DNA of 64,000 nucleotides from Hypomyces perniciosus (GCA_008477525.1 SPDT01000007.1:4588001-4652000); one strand, 5' to 3'; shown: positions 46,133-59,260, counted from the first letter of the stretch. Translations and numbers: made by a program. The notes: generated by a model not told the origin, from the sequence alone.

Positions 46133-47360
46133 GCTGTGGGGCGGACGGGATGCTGGACGCCCCAATTCTCTCGCAAATGAAGGTGTTTACGCTTCCACGA
46201 AGAATTCTTATTTCTCTCTCAAGGGAGGAAAATATTGCACGGGGGACACGGAAGAGGCAAGAAGGGTGCAAAAACAAAGGTCAAGGCCAGTCTTGTATGG
46301 TATGATAAAAGCAAAAAATTTTCCTTTCACCTCTCAACCGGAGGGAGAGCAGATGAATTTCTGTAAAGTCCCTCCGATTCACTGGCTTCTGGCCTCCAGA
46401 ATAACTAGCACCCGAGGACAATGCCGCCAACTGCCCCTGCTCACGGGATGAAATTAGGCAGCCGAGGAGAAGCGAAAGCGAATGTAGATGCAAACGCAGC
46501 CGGAAAGATCAGACGAAGATCCAATTCTTGTTCGTCCAACTGCCAATGGCTTGTAGAATAATAGAGGGAGGCGGCCAGCACGTTATACCCTTGGGAGGCT
46601 CGGAGGAGGGGGGAGAGCACTCGACGAGGGTCAAGGAGGTCGATAGGGGAGGAGGGTAGTAGTATACAAGAAGGATGAGGATAATCTAAGAGAGAGACGC
46701 AAGCATTTCGAGGTCTTCTACTCCTGAAAGCTGCGGAGGAGAGGTCTCAATGAGGAAGAGAGAGTGAAAGTGAGTTAGGAAGAGGCATGACAACAACGCT
46801 AGTAGTTGGGGAACGTCTCGAGGACAGTTATATACTGGACACTGGAGCTCTGGCCTAAGCCAGACAAAGCCCGGCCGGCGCCATCAAACATGCTTCCGAT
46901 ACGACTAGACACCATGTCATGCATGTGGTATGGAGACTGGGAGGGTCCAGTGAAGCCAGACGCATGTAGGTTGTAGTAGTAATGGCCATGTAGCGAGCGA
47001 GCGTACTACTACTGGCAAAGGCGAGCAAAACTGGCAGAGAAGAAGATGAAAGCGCCAAGGCGACCGGGGTGGCAGAACGCGCTGCAGCAGTGGCTCTAGC
47101 GGAGAGCGACAGCGGGGGGGCGGCTGCAGAGGGGCACTGAAGTTGGAGGGGGCGTGTGTCAACCAATGTTGCAGCAGGTATCTATTCTCGAGCACTACTA
47201 CTGACTCCGTAGTGGCTGGAGGAGTTGGAGTCAGTCCATCGCTTTCCGCGACTCTCCTCTCTGATGGCCAGAAGAGAAGAGGGACCGCTCTTGAGTCGCG
47301 CACAATGCCACTCCACAGTGACCCCCCTCTCCCTTTGACAGCCCTTGTTTGTTTCTTTCT

Positions 47361-47410
47361 GTTGTTTTGTTGTTGTTGTTGTTGTTCCTGCTGCTGCTGT
47401 CGACGACGAC
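47361..47410. repeat. (TTG)n(CTG)n(ACG)n compound trinucleotide tract
   Basis: Consecutive short runs of TTG, CTG and CGA/ACG units. The minus strand reads as poly-Gln/Asn in open frames, which is why apparent ORFs accumulate here. Confidence 0.85.
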
Positions 47411-47482
47411 CATCGACTCTCGTCTGGTCTGTATGGATGTGCGCATATAGCAGACATGGACGTGCTATGGAATGGCCGACAG

Positions 47483-47483
<1 letters not shown>

Positions 47484-47510
<27 letters not shown>
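47484..47510. repeat. (CA)13 microsatellite
   Basis: A perfect dinucleotide run of about 27 bases in the divergent desert, followed by ATACACTCG. Confidence 0.9.
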
Positions 47511-47516
<6 letters not shown>

Positions 47517-48043
47517 TCGTATGAGTACCCGTAGCCCTCCCCCCCAGTACCAATTGGGTTGCAGGATTGGGTGAGTGGTGTGGTGCCGTTGTGGTGCGAG
47601 CAACGGCATCCATTTTCAGATGCTATTTAAGAATGGACATTGAGGCTGTTCAATGGCGCCTTTGCCTCCATCAGTGACCACTTTCGGAAGCGCCATGTTG
47701 TCGTCAGGCGGCTCGAGAACATCAATGGAGCGGATGGGGCAGGTAAGCGAGCGTTTGCAATAGCCCGTGGGGCGATGCGCAAAGCTACTAGCGAAAGCGG
47801 GAGGCAAAAGAGCGGGTGAGTTGAGTGCAACAAGCAACATGCAACAAGCAACAGAGATTGCGGATTGGAGATTGGAGGGCCAAGATGAAGAAGAAGAAGG
47901 CAGCCCAACCGGCTTCGACGAATCTACAAGGAGGTTCGTTTAGTTGCCATGTTCTGGGGGGAATGCACGAAGCAGGAGTCGACATGCGTGTACGAGTATG
48001 TAAGGTTGGTACACATCATACCTATCCTATCATCTATCATCGC

Positions 48044-48068
48044 ACACATCACATCACATCACATCACA
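48044..48068. repeat. (CACAT)n pentanucleotide repeat
   Basis: About four and a half tandem CACAT units in intergenic DNA, bordered by CATC-rich sequence. Confidence 0.85.
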
Positions 48069-49224
48069 CCCTCTCTTATCAACAACACCAAAGCTGGTGA
48101 CGCGGTTCTCGACTATTATTACCCACGTTCATGTACAAGCATTAGAATTTAGGCAGCAGGTGGATTCAATCTACTCTTCCGGATTGCTAGACGCGCCTAT
48201 CTGTTCGCCCGGGCAAAGATGCCTTGCATTGAACTCCTAGGCTCTCGTACGAGAAAAGAGACGAGAGAACTGAAAAGGGCTTGCGATTGTCCAACCGGAG
48301 AGACCCGGGAGGATCAGGCAATTGGAATTCCCATGCAGGTACTACTGTGGGAATCGAGCCTTGCATGCCATGTCAGCTGCAAAGCCCTACGAGTACCTAC
48401 TAGCAGAACATCCATGTCGCCATGAGAGATACATGCCGATTCGATTCGATGTTCTGATGCCGACAGCACCCTGCATCTCACCAAACGAATGCCTCCTTGA
48501 CCATATGTGCGGCCTCGTATGTGTGCGTGTATGTATGCAACATGTCGGTATGGCGTGCGCGTCGCAACGTGTTGCGATCTGATTCCAAACCTCCTTGAGC
48601 TGTTGTCCGTGGGCAATATGTAGGTGCTCCTGATACCAAGATCGTGATGTGGCTTGGTGTGTGCTGTGCGTACGCCTCGTCAGAGGCGATTGCGGCAGAT
48701 CATCGTTCCAATGGATCTAGCCAAGCGAACTGACCATTGAGTGGTGCGTGCTAAGGCAGAAGAATAAGTTGCATGCCATTTGCTCCGACAGTCCGAAGAA
48801 GGACGGAGTGTACGAGTACGTGCAGTATTACAAACAATGCATGCCTGGAAGTAGCACCAACGTGTTAATTCAAAGATGGATAGAGCTGCATCGTCTCTGC
48901 GTCGCTGGCATTCCAGGTTCGAGTTGGTCCAAACAACGTCCACCACGATGTGCTGCAAATGATAGGAGAGAGCCCTTTTTAGATTGGGAGGACCCTCGGC
49001 CAACCAGCCTGCAGCGCGAACGTGGACCCTATTGTACTCCGTAAGCACCTATGCAACGCCGCTGGAGAGTTTGTCTCATTGGCCGTTTTTGTTTTGTTTT
49101 CTGACGGCGTTGCTGCCGATACGGCAGATGCAATATGCTGACTCCATAATCCTACCTAGGGGTATGGATGTGATAGTTAATACCGAAATGCTCCATCCGG
49201 ACAAGAACCGAGACATCTGCGATT

Positions 49225-49265
49225 GTACTCCGTACGGATACTCCATAGTACTCCATACTCCGTAC
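49225..49265. repeat. Clustered TACTCCGTA/TACTCCATA elements
   Basis: A perfect GTACTCCGTAC at 49225-49235 is followed within 30 bases by two single-mismatch copies (ATACTCCATAG, GTACTCCATAC) and by another, ATACTCCGTAC, ending at 49265. The four units are in the same orientation. Confidence 0.9.
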
Positions 49266-49432
49266 CGACTTGTCGATTGGAGATGGCTTAGTAGTAGGAC
49301 TAGGATATACTTTGCAATAGGGACGTACGCCGACCTGTTGGGTAGATGATTAGTGTTTGTATCAACATTGAAGCTTAGATTGAAGCTAGGACCTCTGTCT
49401 TGGACATCTGAGGCCTGTTCTCCCACCCAGTG

Positions 49433-49470
49433 TTGGATCGTGGACGTGGACATGGACATGGACATGGACG
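49433..49470. repeat. (GGACAT/GGACGT)n hexanucleotide repeat
   Basis: About five tandem hexamers, GGACGT at both edges and GGACAT inside. It lies 23 bases before a stacked palindrome array. Confidence 0.85.
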
Positions 49471-49492
49471 TCTGAATATCATATCACATCCT

Positions 49493-49517
49493 GTACTTCG
49501 TACGGAGTACTCCGTAC
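49493..49517. repeat. Stacked palindrome array (three overlapping units)
   Basis: Three overlapping 11-mers share GTAC ends: GTACTTCGTAC, then GTACGGAGTAC, then GTACTCCGTAC. The last two are exact reverse complements that share the four bases between them, so this 25-base stretch can fold on itself. Confidence 0.9.
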
Positions 49518-49606
49518 CCAGTGCCTTATTCTTCTGCAGGTGTCCGGAGCGCGATCAGACCCCTTTCTGCCCCCTAACCTGGGTTTCCTGAACGAACTGT
49601 CCGCAT

Positions 49607-49635
49607 GTACGGAGTACAAAGCATGTACTCCGTAC
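49607..49635. repeat. Perfect inverted pair of GTACGGAGTAC elements
   Basis: GTACGGAGTAC (49607-49617) and its exact reverse complement GTACTCCGTAC (49625-49635) flank the 7-base spacer AAAGCAT. This gives an 11-bp stem hairpin in DNA or RNA. It is the clearest hairpin-forming copy of the dispersed family in the window. Confidence 0.95.
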
Positions 49636-52600
49636 CTGGCCATGACAGAGAAGGTTCCTCACCTCGCTCGCATGCCATGTCATGCAACGTGCACCGTCTA
49701 GTCCTACTAGGTAGTAATTTTGCGCAGGGTAGTGGCCGCGGCTGCTCGTCGTACATTAGCTGCGTTTCGCATTTTTCCATCATCTGTTCTCTGAGTGAAC
49801 CCTGTACATGAAAGTACGACGAAGACGGGGGGATATAAACAAATAAGCAAGCCTTGGCTGCTTCTCGGAAATGTACCGTGTAAATCGCCGTCCACTGTGG
49901 AGAGCCCCTAGCAGCAACCATTAACCAACCCTTTTCCACCACCCATCACCTCCAGTTGCTGCCGCCTTAATCTATCTGTCATCTATCCGTCCACTCATCG
50001 TCTTGCTGTCTGCTGTATCCTGTAGGTATGCGCATATGTCAGTGTCCTGCACTCCGTGGCGCTCTCCCAGCGTCCCAGCAAAGGTGCGGACATGCACGCA
50101 CTCACGCAAGGCGGCCAGGCGAGCTTTGTTTGCCCTTTCGTCTCGTCCACCATTGATGTCTCAGCGTCCCGGTCTCAGCAGGCCAGGCATTCAGACCGGC
50201 GGCGTAGCATTCTGGCTCGGATCTAGTCCATCTTGCTACTGATGTTGGTTTTAGTTTCCTCGCTGGGAATCACATGTTGCGACGCGATGCGACTATCAGC
50301 TTTGAAGCAAAGACGGCGTCCTTCACCATCGGTCTTTGTCTTCGCGATGCGTCGTTCGCCGCCACCTCCGCCGCCACGCTCGCCCAAAGCTCTGGTTGTC
50401 CGTCTCCCCAGTCTCACTCTGGTCTAGCGGCGGTGGATCGTGATTGTGCTGGTATCGAATGACGGCCGCTACTCTATCCGATCAAGCAGTGTCCTCTGTA
50501 CTTGGTGCAAACCAACTCATTTGATTATTCTTAGTAGCACTCGTCTCCCATCGGCCCATCGCGCAATCGACGACCTCGGGCCAAGGCTCCATGGCGGGAC
50601 GCTATGCTCCACGATCTACCTCTCCATCAACCCATGTGTCTGATTATATCTGGTAGCCCTGAAACCGGGTAGTCTGGGGGCAGCAGCCGCAGCACCATCG
50701 TGGCAGCGACGGAAGGAAGCCGGAGCGCTTGAATGCACTTATAATGCATCACAGCTATTCTATTTGCCACTTCGAGGTCCGGCAGAAGCAACCGTGACGC
50801 AAAACGACTGTTTTGGCAATCGTCTTGGTTTTGACGCGACGCCTCTGGGGCGGACGCCATTCATAGGCTGGTTATACGAATTTAGCATCGTCGTCAGCAA
50901 TGACAGCTGTGTCAGCGTGATTAGTGCGTCTACAAACTACGCGTATTCGCTTTACCCGCACAGATATCCACGCATCCCCCTCTCGCGGCCAAAGAACAGA
51001 AACGACGTGGTGCTCCTCCGCTCTTTGGCTCAAATTGATGATTTTATGCGAGGACAACATGTGGGAGGCCAAGAAGAAGAAAAACATCCGACTCTCGCAA
51101 CAAAAGGACCTACGATATTATTAATTGTCATCAGCTTTCCGTCAATGCGGCTCTAGACTCAGCGACGACTGTGGGTTTGCGCCGCCACTATGATCTGCTG
51201 GAATGGGATCATAGGCTGCGATTGTTTTTCCCCAAGGTAGTAGGTAATAGTGTTGCTTCGCCTCTAGGTACGGAGTAGCATCTTCATGCGGCACCAACCA
51301 ATCGCCTATTCCAGTCCAACAATTCACAGCTTCTCGGTGGTGGGCCTTTTGTGCCCACTGCCCACTTGCAGAGGCCATTCACAGAGCTCCTCTTCTTGTA
51401 CGAGTGCGGTATGGAGCAATGCCGACAGCCTACAGCCAAGGCACATACTTGGCGCCCTGCTACAGGCTCACCACGGAGCCATACGTGCCCACCTGTTACG
51501 GTGCGAACGGAGCCATTGCCCGTTCAGTGTGTCGCTCACGGACGAGGCGCTGACTGGCGCCGCATCGGCTTCGGCCTAATAAGCTCGGTTACCACTCCGT
51601 AATGACTCGGGACCGTCTCGATACCTTCGGACTCCGTCCACAGGCGTGACCCCCGTATCAGGATGCATATGCCAGGTTCGCTGGCCAGGCTCTGCCACAA
51701 GCTCCCCCATGCAGATTACTAACGGAGATTGGCTGTGCTCCGTATACATAAAGTACCGTCACATTCATGCTACATAACATGCTACCTGACATGCTATACT
51801 ACTAGTATTACTACTGGGAAGGCAAATTTTTGCCAATCTGATGGCACGGAGCTCTGACCGTCTGGGCTTGCCTGCATGTCTCCGAGGAGGTGCCGACACG
51901 GACATTGACAGTGGAGAGGCATTGATGGCCCGAGGTCCGGGAAGGAAACCTGTCGCATGATCCAAAACGGGAACAAGAAGCTCGGTGCACTAGTATTATG
52001 CTGTGTAGCCAGGGATCTGTGAATCGGCTCCTCCGTCCTACAATCAAATCAATCCGCCAAACCTCGTACAAGATCCACCCGTGTCAGCACAGCCAACAAC
52101 CACACTCCAACATCACCACGCCCGTAGCATCCATGGGATATCGGACTATCCCGTCGACCTTAAGCCCACGCCGCTCGAATCCGTCTGATTTCGACAAACA
52201 CGAAGTCCTCGGCGATCTGACTACTATCGGGGACCAACCGTCCTGTGATACTAGTGTGACCGGGCTAGGCCGAGGCCCCAGATGATCCATCTGCGATGCG
52301 GTTTATCGTGAGATCCTCATACAATAGTATCCGATGGAGAGCAGCTAGTGTTGACACTTTAATGCTACCACAGTTACCCTAGCCTCAGTCAATGACTGTT
52401 GGTCCCATGGTGATCAAACGCAGGCAGAAACCATTCATTGCCCTAGGACCGATACACCACCATCTGCATTCAAGGCGTGAGATCATAGGCTGCCCCTATG
52501 TGCTAGGGACTTGTGTTATTGCATTGGTTGGTCCTATGTCTTGAGTTCAAGACGCATCTTCTGCCCCTTGGACCCCGTTGTTTCAGCTCCTTGCCGAAGT

Positions 52601-55600
52601 AAACAGAAACAGATTCCGATGTGAAGGTCATGGGGTATTCCATCTCTTTAGCACACACACACATTGGAGACTTCCACGAGGTTTTCCCTCGTGCCCTGAG
52701 GTCGCAACGAGCTGCTATCCAAGCTTGAAACTGAATTTTCATACACGAATGAGATAATACCCGGGATCCTTGAGGACAATCTTTTTTGCCCCTGTTTTTC
52801 CCCACGTTCAGGGTCCAATACGGGATAAAATTTCCGTATTTGCCACATGAATCCAATGTGGCCTGAACGCACATGTTACCATCCTCCAAAAGCCGACACT
52901 TGTGTATCACTTGCAGCTCACCCATGTTCCATCCGAAGCATCCAATACGAGAGTGATGTAACGCAGTTCGTTGCGAAATGGTGTCAATCTTTGCATCCTT
53001 TCTCCTTGACAAGATATTAGGGCTTACGTATCATCCCCGGTGTGCCCGCAAAAGGTTACGGACTTGGAAGATGATGATCCATCTGTGCATGAAGACAACG
53101 CCTCATACCACATACGTGCAAGTGTTTCTGGAAGGAATGGATGAAAATCTCCGTCGTGATGCAGGTACTCGTTGGAGCTACCACTCTACTCCATACACGT
53201 AGTATCACTAATTCACCCCCGGTGTGTTTCTTCTGCTCACTTACATAGGACCTGGCAACCCGTTTGCAGGCCACTTATGTTAAAGACATGGTTGTGAGGA
53301 AGCAGACCTTGTCCCATCCATCAACGAGGTCTGGATATCATTGTACATAGCCTAAGGCTAGGATGCGCAATATTTCCCGTACACAGATAGGCTATGCATC
53401 AATCTCTTTTGTCAAGAATCTGTAGGAAATCAATCCATGCTGACATAGCCAGGCGGTTGTTCATGCCGCTCCACATGAAATCGGGAACGAAGGACTAAAA
53501 ACTGCGGACTTGGCTACGGATTCCGTACATACGCGGTAGACCTCAAGGTCAAACTATTCCAGTACATATGGCTAATATTGCGGCAGAATTTGTCTGATAA
53601 AACACATCTTGTCACTGATATTCGCGGCCGTTCATAGGTATTGTTGCCGAGTTATAGACGGTCCCTATCTAAGGACTAAGATGTTGCAGCCACAGCTTCA
53701 AGAAGCGTTTGGCAGGACGTACGATCCTGCTTAATGCTAGCTAGAAATGAGATTCGTTGGTGAAGATCTTTTCGGATATTTAGCTCGAGCTTGTTTCAGA
53801 TACACCTTGACTTGGCTAGGAGGTTAATGATCAGATCTAAAGCAGATTAGATCCCCCTGGTATGGGGGGTGTCGATCAATGAAGTTTTTTTTTACTCTTA
53901 TTAGGAGTAATTCCTACGTTTCTGTATCTACCGTCTGTGTCAACACGGCCATGTTGTAATTCAAAGGATCGTGACGTTTCAATCATGCGGCCTCGGAAAT
54001 GATCACAACAGACCAGGGGCGAGATTGAAGGACCCCCTCCGATTCGACGAAACGAAACTTTAGCCGGCTACCTGGAGGGCGCGGAACACCTTCATGGCAA
54101 GAAACCACGTGTGAGGGCATCCGTATGAGGCAGGTAGAAAAATAAGAAAAGGGTGGTTCAATATTTTGTGCATGATGAGTAGGGTGATGAGATTTCGACG
54201 AACTGAAACTTTGACTAATACTACAGGGTAACAAGAATAGCAAGGGATTGTCATTGGTAAATGTTCCACGTGGAAACTGAGGTCTTCCACGCATCATTTG
54301 GAGGAAGCTTGTTTCATAGAACTGATAACGTTGCCCTGGAGGTGCAAGGTTTCGGTGATCATCACGGATATTCCGAGCTTGGTGAGGACTTTCGCCACTT
54401 AGTCTCCAGTAAAGGAAAAAAATCATATTGATTCTACACACAGAGATTTGCCCGATGAGGCAATTAAGCAATGGCCTCTCGTAATGGGGCATATTTGTTC
54501 ATGTTATGGCCAAGCAACGAGGTCGTTGTCAACGAAACCGCTCAATTGTTTGCTACACCAGGCAACCAGGGAAAATTTTCAACCTACATATGCATGAAGA
54601 TCCGAGTTCAAAGCCAGGGGTTGCATTGAGACCCCGGTTGAAAAGGTACTGCAAGTAGTACTACTCGTACATACATACATGTAGTGTTGTGCGCATGGAT
54701 AACACTCCTTTGTTGATGATCGTACGAGAGGCGTGTGTTTTGCTCGCAGGTGTGTAGGTTGAGTCGAGAAGAGACAGGGGGTGGTGGCATCAAAGAAAGA
54801 CGACAGCCGCCTTGATTCCTTGGAAGCAGATTCTTGTGATCTGTGACCTGTCAGATAAACAAAGGAAATAAACAAAAAAGCGTCACGACAGGCTGCAGAG
54901 TCTGACGTCGTCGTGCATTTTGTGTGTTCTTGGAGAAATAATGGAGAGTAATATAGGTGGGGAGGAGATGGATCGCGATGAGAAGTGCGGAGAAGCAAAT
55001 CTTGAAACTCCATTGCGAATTTTGGAGATGGGCGAATCGGGTTTGTTGTCATGTTGCAGATATCAGCTTTCTGGTGTTTTCTCGAGGAGGCAATTGACAG
55101 ATTGACAGCCAATTGAGTTGATACCAATTGAGACACTGCCACTGGACAGCGAATCAAATCGTAACCAATGCTGGATAATAATGATGTCGTCATTGGTCAG
55201 GGCGTACCAGCGTCGATCATGTGTCGTTTCTGCGTCGTTGATTGATACAGTGGCGGTTTCACCATGATTTTTCGTTCTCTGCCCGCCCGAGCGTTAGTAG
55301 TAGTATTACAATTGTGGCGATGACTTCATCATCTCGTCCTAGGCGGACTTGCGCTGTTGAGAGCAGAGCGTCTGGACATACGTAATGGTGCCACTACTGC
55401 TCCGTAAAAGCGGATCTATTTATAATAAACAATGCTTGGAGGGAGGCTTACGAGGAACTATCTTGTTGATTAAGATCCATCATGAGTTCGCCATGAGGGA
55501 ACCAAGCCCGAGGAGTGTTACGCCACACCCGTGAGGCGCCGTTTCATGCATTGCGCCTCCGTTCGCCCCAGCAGTCGAACTGAACAGATATGGGAATGTG

Positions 55601-57430
55601 TGGCAAAATTTGGCCAAACCGGATCGCCGGCACAGACGATATCGCGAAGCTTGTGTGATTTTTTGCACTGACATCTCGCCTATGCTGTCTGTCATACCCT
55701 AGACAACAACCCCGACTTCTCCGGAGATCGTGGCTGGGAGACACGATGGTCTGGGGTGCTGCCGGGGACTTATGGCCTGCTGATAAGGCCACATGGCGAG
55801 GACTCACGTGGCGAAGCATGATCCTCATTGGGAGCAAAGCCGCGGGGACGTGTGGTGGATCTGAGCAAATACATACATAGTGTTGAGTGTTAAGTGCGCG
55901 AGTTGTTGTAGTCGTAGCACTACCATCTCATATGTGTGGACTACTATGGAGTATCGACCCATTCAATCCAGCTAGTTATCTGTGGCTCAGATCTGATATG
56001 GGACCCCCGCAAATCATCAAGGGCGAAGAAAGGGGAATATCACTCGCATGTGGTTATGGAGAGAGCCTCACATGTCCAAACACCTTCCCCGCGCTGTCAC
56101 CACTACTAATATCTTACCAACCAGGCACGGAATGTAACCAACCACCCAGGCTCGCCATCTCGGTCTTAGATTCTGGATAGATAGGGCTAAAAGGGCAATA
56201 GTAGATCGTAGTGGGTGCACAGCTCTGGCGGTTGATTGGAGGCTCCGGATAGCTGGAATGTCGTCACTCGAATCGGGTGTCTCGAAGCGAATGAATGCCA
56301 TGACAACCGCCTTTAACCACCCTCCTGCAAAGGGGTAACCGGGCGGATGAATATAGTCAGGCGATGGTTTTTCTTTGCCTAGGCAACATGCAAACGCTAC
56401 AGACCCGACTAGAGGAAAGATGGAGGGTTGGTTACTACAAACAGCAAAAACCGCTCAGCTTGGATTCTACAGTCGCCGAATGGCGTTGGAGTTTACCCAG
56501 AGAGGAACCCTCAGCGAATGGCAAGCCTGGAACGTGGGGGCGGAGCGCCATCCACAAGGCCATCCAAGCCCGAAGCGATTGATGATACGGGACAGCCAAG
56601 AGGGCCATTCTTTCGTCTAAGTGGTTGAGATGCGCTTTGTTGACGGGCGATGGCGTTGGCCACAGCCGGCCACCCCTCCAAAGCGCCCGCATTATGTGGC
56701 CATGGAGGGCGAAGGAGGGCCGAAGAGGATGCAGGCGAAGAAGAAGGCATGTTGGTTAGTTGCCTGACAGCACAGAAAGAGTCATGCAAGGAGGGGGTTA
56801 TGTCAGTCTATTCGTTTGTTATCATCCGTGTAGGAGGACAGAGAAGAGAGGAGAGATAATAGGCGGGGATGATTTGCCGACCTCTCTCCGCTCAGTACGG
56901 AGTAAAAGGCGTTGCCTTGGCCAAGTAAACACTTATTACCATTACTCAGGCCATTGAGAAACATACATGTCCGTTGCTGCGAGTGAGCGAGTTTGGGTCT
57001 TGTGTTTTACATGCGGAGGACATGGCAAACAGGCAGTGGCTCGGCAAGTGGTGTATATGAGCCCGGAGAATCAGGAGAAGAGGGGAACATCAAAAAAGAA
57101 GAAACGCGGAGAAGCGGTGGCCCTGACGCCCGAAGATTCACTTTTTGCTTTTTGATGCCGTATCCACCCCGTAGTACTCGTAGTATTACTCGTACTCCGT
57201 ACGTGTGTCTATCTTGTCTTCGGGGACTCAGGTCAGGCACCACCTTTGCGCGCATCGCTAGGCCTATGCAGATCATACCGCTAAAGAGCGAATGGCAGAT
57301 CTGCACCGCCTCGACCTGACTGGATAGCTCTCCTCACATTAGCAATAAAGCCTTGTGAGGCGATGGTTTCCGTAAGCGGGCAGTAATCAGTGAGGCTTAT
57401 TATGTGTATGTAGCCTACAAGTAAATACTA

Positions 57431-57441
57431 GTACGGAGTAC
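57431..57441. repeat. GTACGGAGTAC element
   Basis: A perfect copy of the dispersed 11-mer. Another perfect copy in the opposite orientation is at 57192-57202, and a third is at 58450-58460. All lie in the divergent desert. Confidence 0.95.
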
Positions 57442-58503
57442 ACCGATGGACATTATACATATCTATGTATGTGCAATTTGTATGTGCAATTCTTGCCAGT
57501 TCGCCGCTCTTGGAAGACATGGACGCATTGTCATGGGAGGGGAGCGCGGTGCCGGAAAGCGGGGAGATATGAGGGCGGCCGAGGGCGAACCAACGGCTCG
57601 TTTGGATCCGGCCTTATCGTTTGCAATGACACATTGATGTTGAAAGAGAGACGCCGTACTTCATACTATGCAGTACATACGTAATCCATCCATATATGTA
57701 CTTGCGACAGCTTCCCGTAGGGCCCGGCGATAGTACTCGAAGCAGTCCTACGAGCACACGACAGCCGACTCGGCAGTGCGCACACAGATTTGTGATTCAG
57801 TGTGATTTGACTGGCATTTTGACTCTGGCTCTGGCGCTTCCCGCCATTTCGACATCAGAGACTTCCCTGGCCATGCCGGTCGACCAAGACAAGACGCAGA
57901 CGCGGAGCGTGCCTGGCATGGGCCGCCATCAAGCAGGGGAGGGAAACACCGCCAGTGCGGGCACGACCATCCATGTCATGTCATGTCGACAAAAAGAGGG
58001 GAACCATTGCAAAACCCAGGTAACGGTGAAGGCTTGGCTGACTTTTTTGCTTTGCTTTTTGGGCTCAAAAAAGTTAAGTTGCGGTAATTTGGCCCAAAAC
58101 CACAGTCCGTCTGTATGTATGTGTAGGTATGTTATTAGTACGGATTATGTACGGAGGACGCCGTCTGGGATTGCGAGTACACTTCCGTAGTACTACTATT
58201 ACTACTACTAATACCACCAGGTAATTTGGGAGAGCCTCGCTTATACCTCCGCGAAATGGGCGGTAATCATACGAGGCTCCATTGCTCTCCACAGCCCATC
58301 ACAAACTAATCTCGTGACAGACGGCTGGTCCACGACTTTCTGGAGCGACACGTCTGGAAAACGCCGCGTCCACGTGCCGTTTTAACTTGGGACTAGGTGT
58401 TATGAGGCTGAACCCAAAGGTCTAAGATGATTTCGCCTTGCGGCCAGCAGTACGGAGTACTTTGTAGGCTATAGGATGTACCGTACATACCCATCTAGCA
58501 GTA

Positions 58504-58532
58504 AGAGACAGAGACAGAGACAGACAGAAACA
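58504..58532. repeat. (GACAGA)n repeat in a putative 5' leader
   Basis: Tandem GAGACA/GACAGA units lie upstream of the gene at 59261. The next 500 bases are strongly pyrimidine-rich and probably belong to that gene's promoter and leader. Confidence 0.8.
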
Positions 58533-59142
58533 GCGGGAGAGAGATCTGAATGGTGTGTTGCGTCGTTGCCACACAGCACCAGAGCAGCAGCCAACAATAC
58601 TATAACACCGCTTCGCCGCAGCGCCGTCGTAATCTATTCGCAAGGCCAGGCCGCAGCCCCCAGGCCCCAGGACCCAGGACCCCGGCTCGCCCGCTCGTTC
58701 GCTCGCCAGGGCCTCCGTACGAGTACGGTAAGTAGTAGTATTATTGTTGTCTCCCCTCCTTTTACCGACACTCTAGAAGCCCGGCCGACGTCTTCGGCGT
58801 CACTCTTCTCTTCTCTCCATCTCAGCCTCCCTCCCCTTTTGTCCGGGGTCCGACCTCTCGTCTCCTTTCCTCTCGCCCAATCCTCCTCCTTGCTTACTTA
58901 CATACGCTGTCCCCGTCCCCGTTCACCTCCGGCCTGGCAGCAGCGTCGTCCTCTTCCGGTGCTTTGCCCTGCTGCCAATGCCATTGTTGTGTGGAGTCTG
59001 CTGCTGCGTGTTGTCCGTGCCGGCCGTGTAACTGTCAAACCCAGAGGAACCACGGTGACAATGGCGTGCATGTCCGTAAGTCGGTGAGGTAAACCTTGGA
59101 CACGCCACAGACGACCGCTTATAGCGAGCAACGGACGACTTC

Positions 59143-59173
59143 GGCATCGCATAGCATCGCATCGCATCGATCG
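59143..59173. repeat. (GCATC)n pentanucleotide repeat
   Basis: Imperfect CGCAT/GCATC units ending in ATCGATCGAT, just upstream of the gene at 59261 and inside a possible 5' intron. Confidence 0.8.
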
Positions 59174-59260
59174 ATAGGGGGTTGGAAGCCGGAAGCAAGA
59201 AGCGTCATTGGAAGTCGAGTTTAAAAACCACACATACTATAAGAACTATAGCCTTCGATC

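Larger units (their letters stand above)
46133..59260. other. 13.1 kb gene desert between divergent genes
   Basis: No frame in this interval gives a convincing protein. Candidates such as 54579-55193 (minus, 204 codons) and 46917-47609 (minus, 230 codons) are low-complexity or motif-free and overlap others. It contains the densest cluster of GTACGGAGTAC palindromes (49.03-49.64 kb, more at 57192, 57431 and 58450), CA, TTG/CTG, CACAT, GGACAT and GACAGA repeats, and a possible decayed CVNH-like frame near 52.5-53.0 kb. The outer edges must include the promoters of GT2 (left) and of the gene at 59261 (right). Confidence 0.6.

Noticed and set aside
46917..47609. 230-codon minus-strand ORF and overlapping 143-codon frames
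   Set aside because: They are driven by CA, TTG/CTG and C-rich simple sequence open in several frames at once, which is characteristic of repeats rather than a gene.
54579..55193. 204-codon minus-strand ORF with an ATG in the 13 kb desert
   Set aside because: It has no recognisable motif and Ser/Thr/His-rich random-looking composition; it overlaps repeat-like TAC/GTA sequence and has no leader or splice context. Likely chance.
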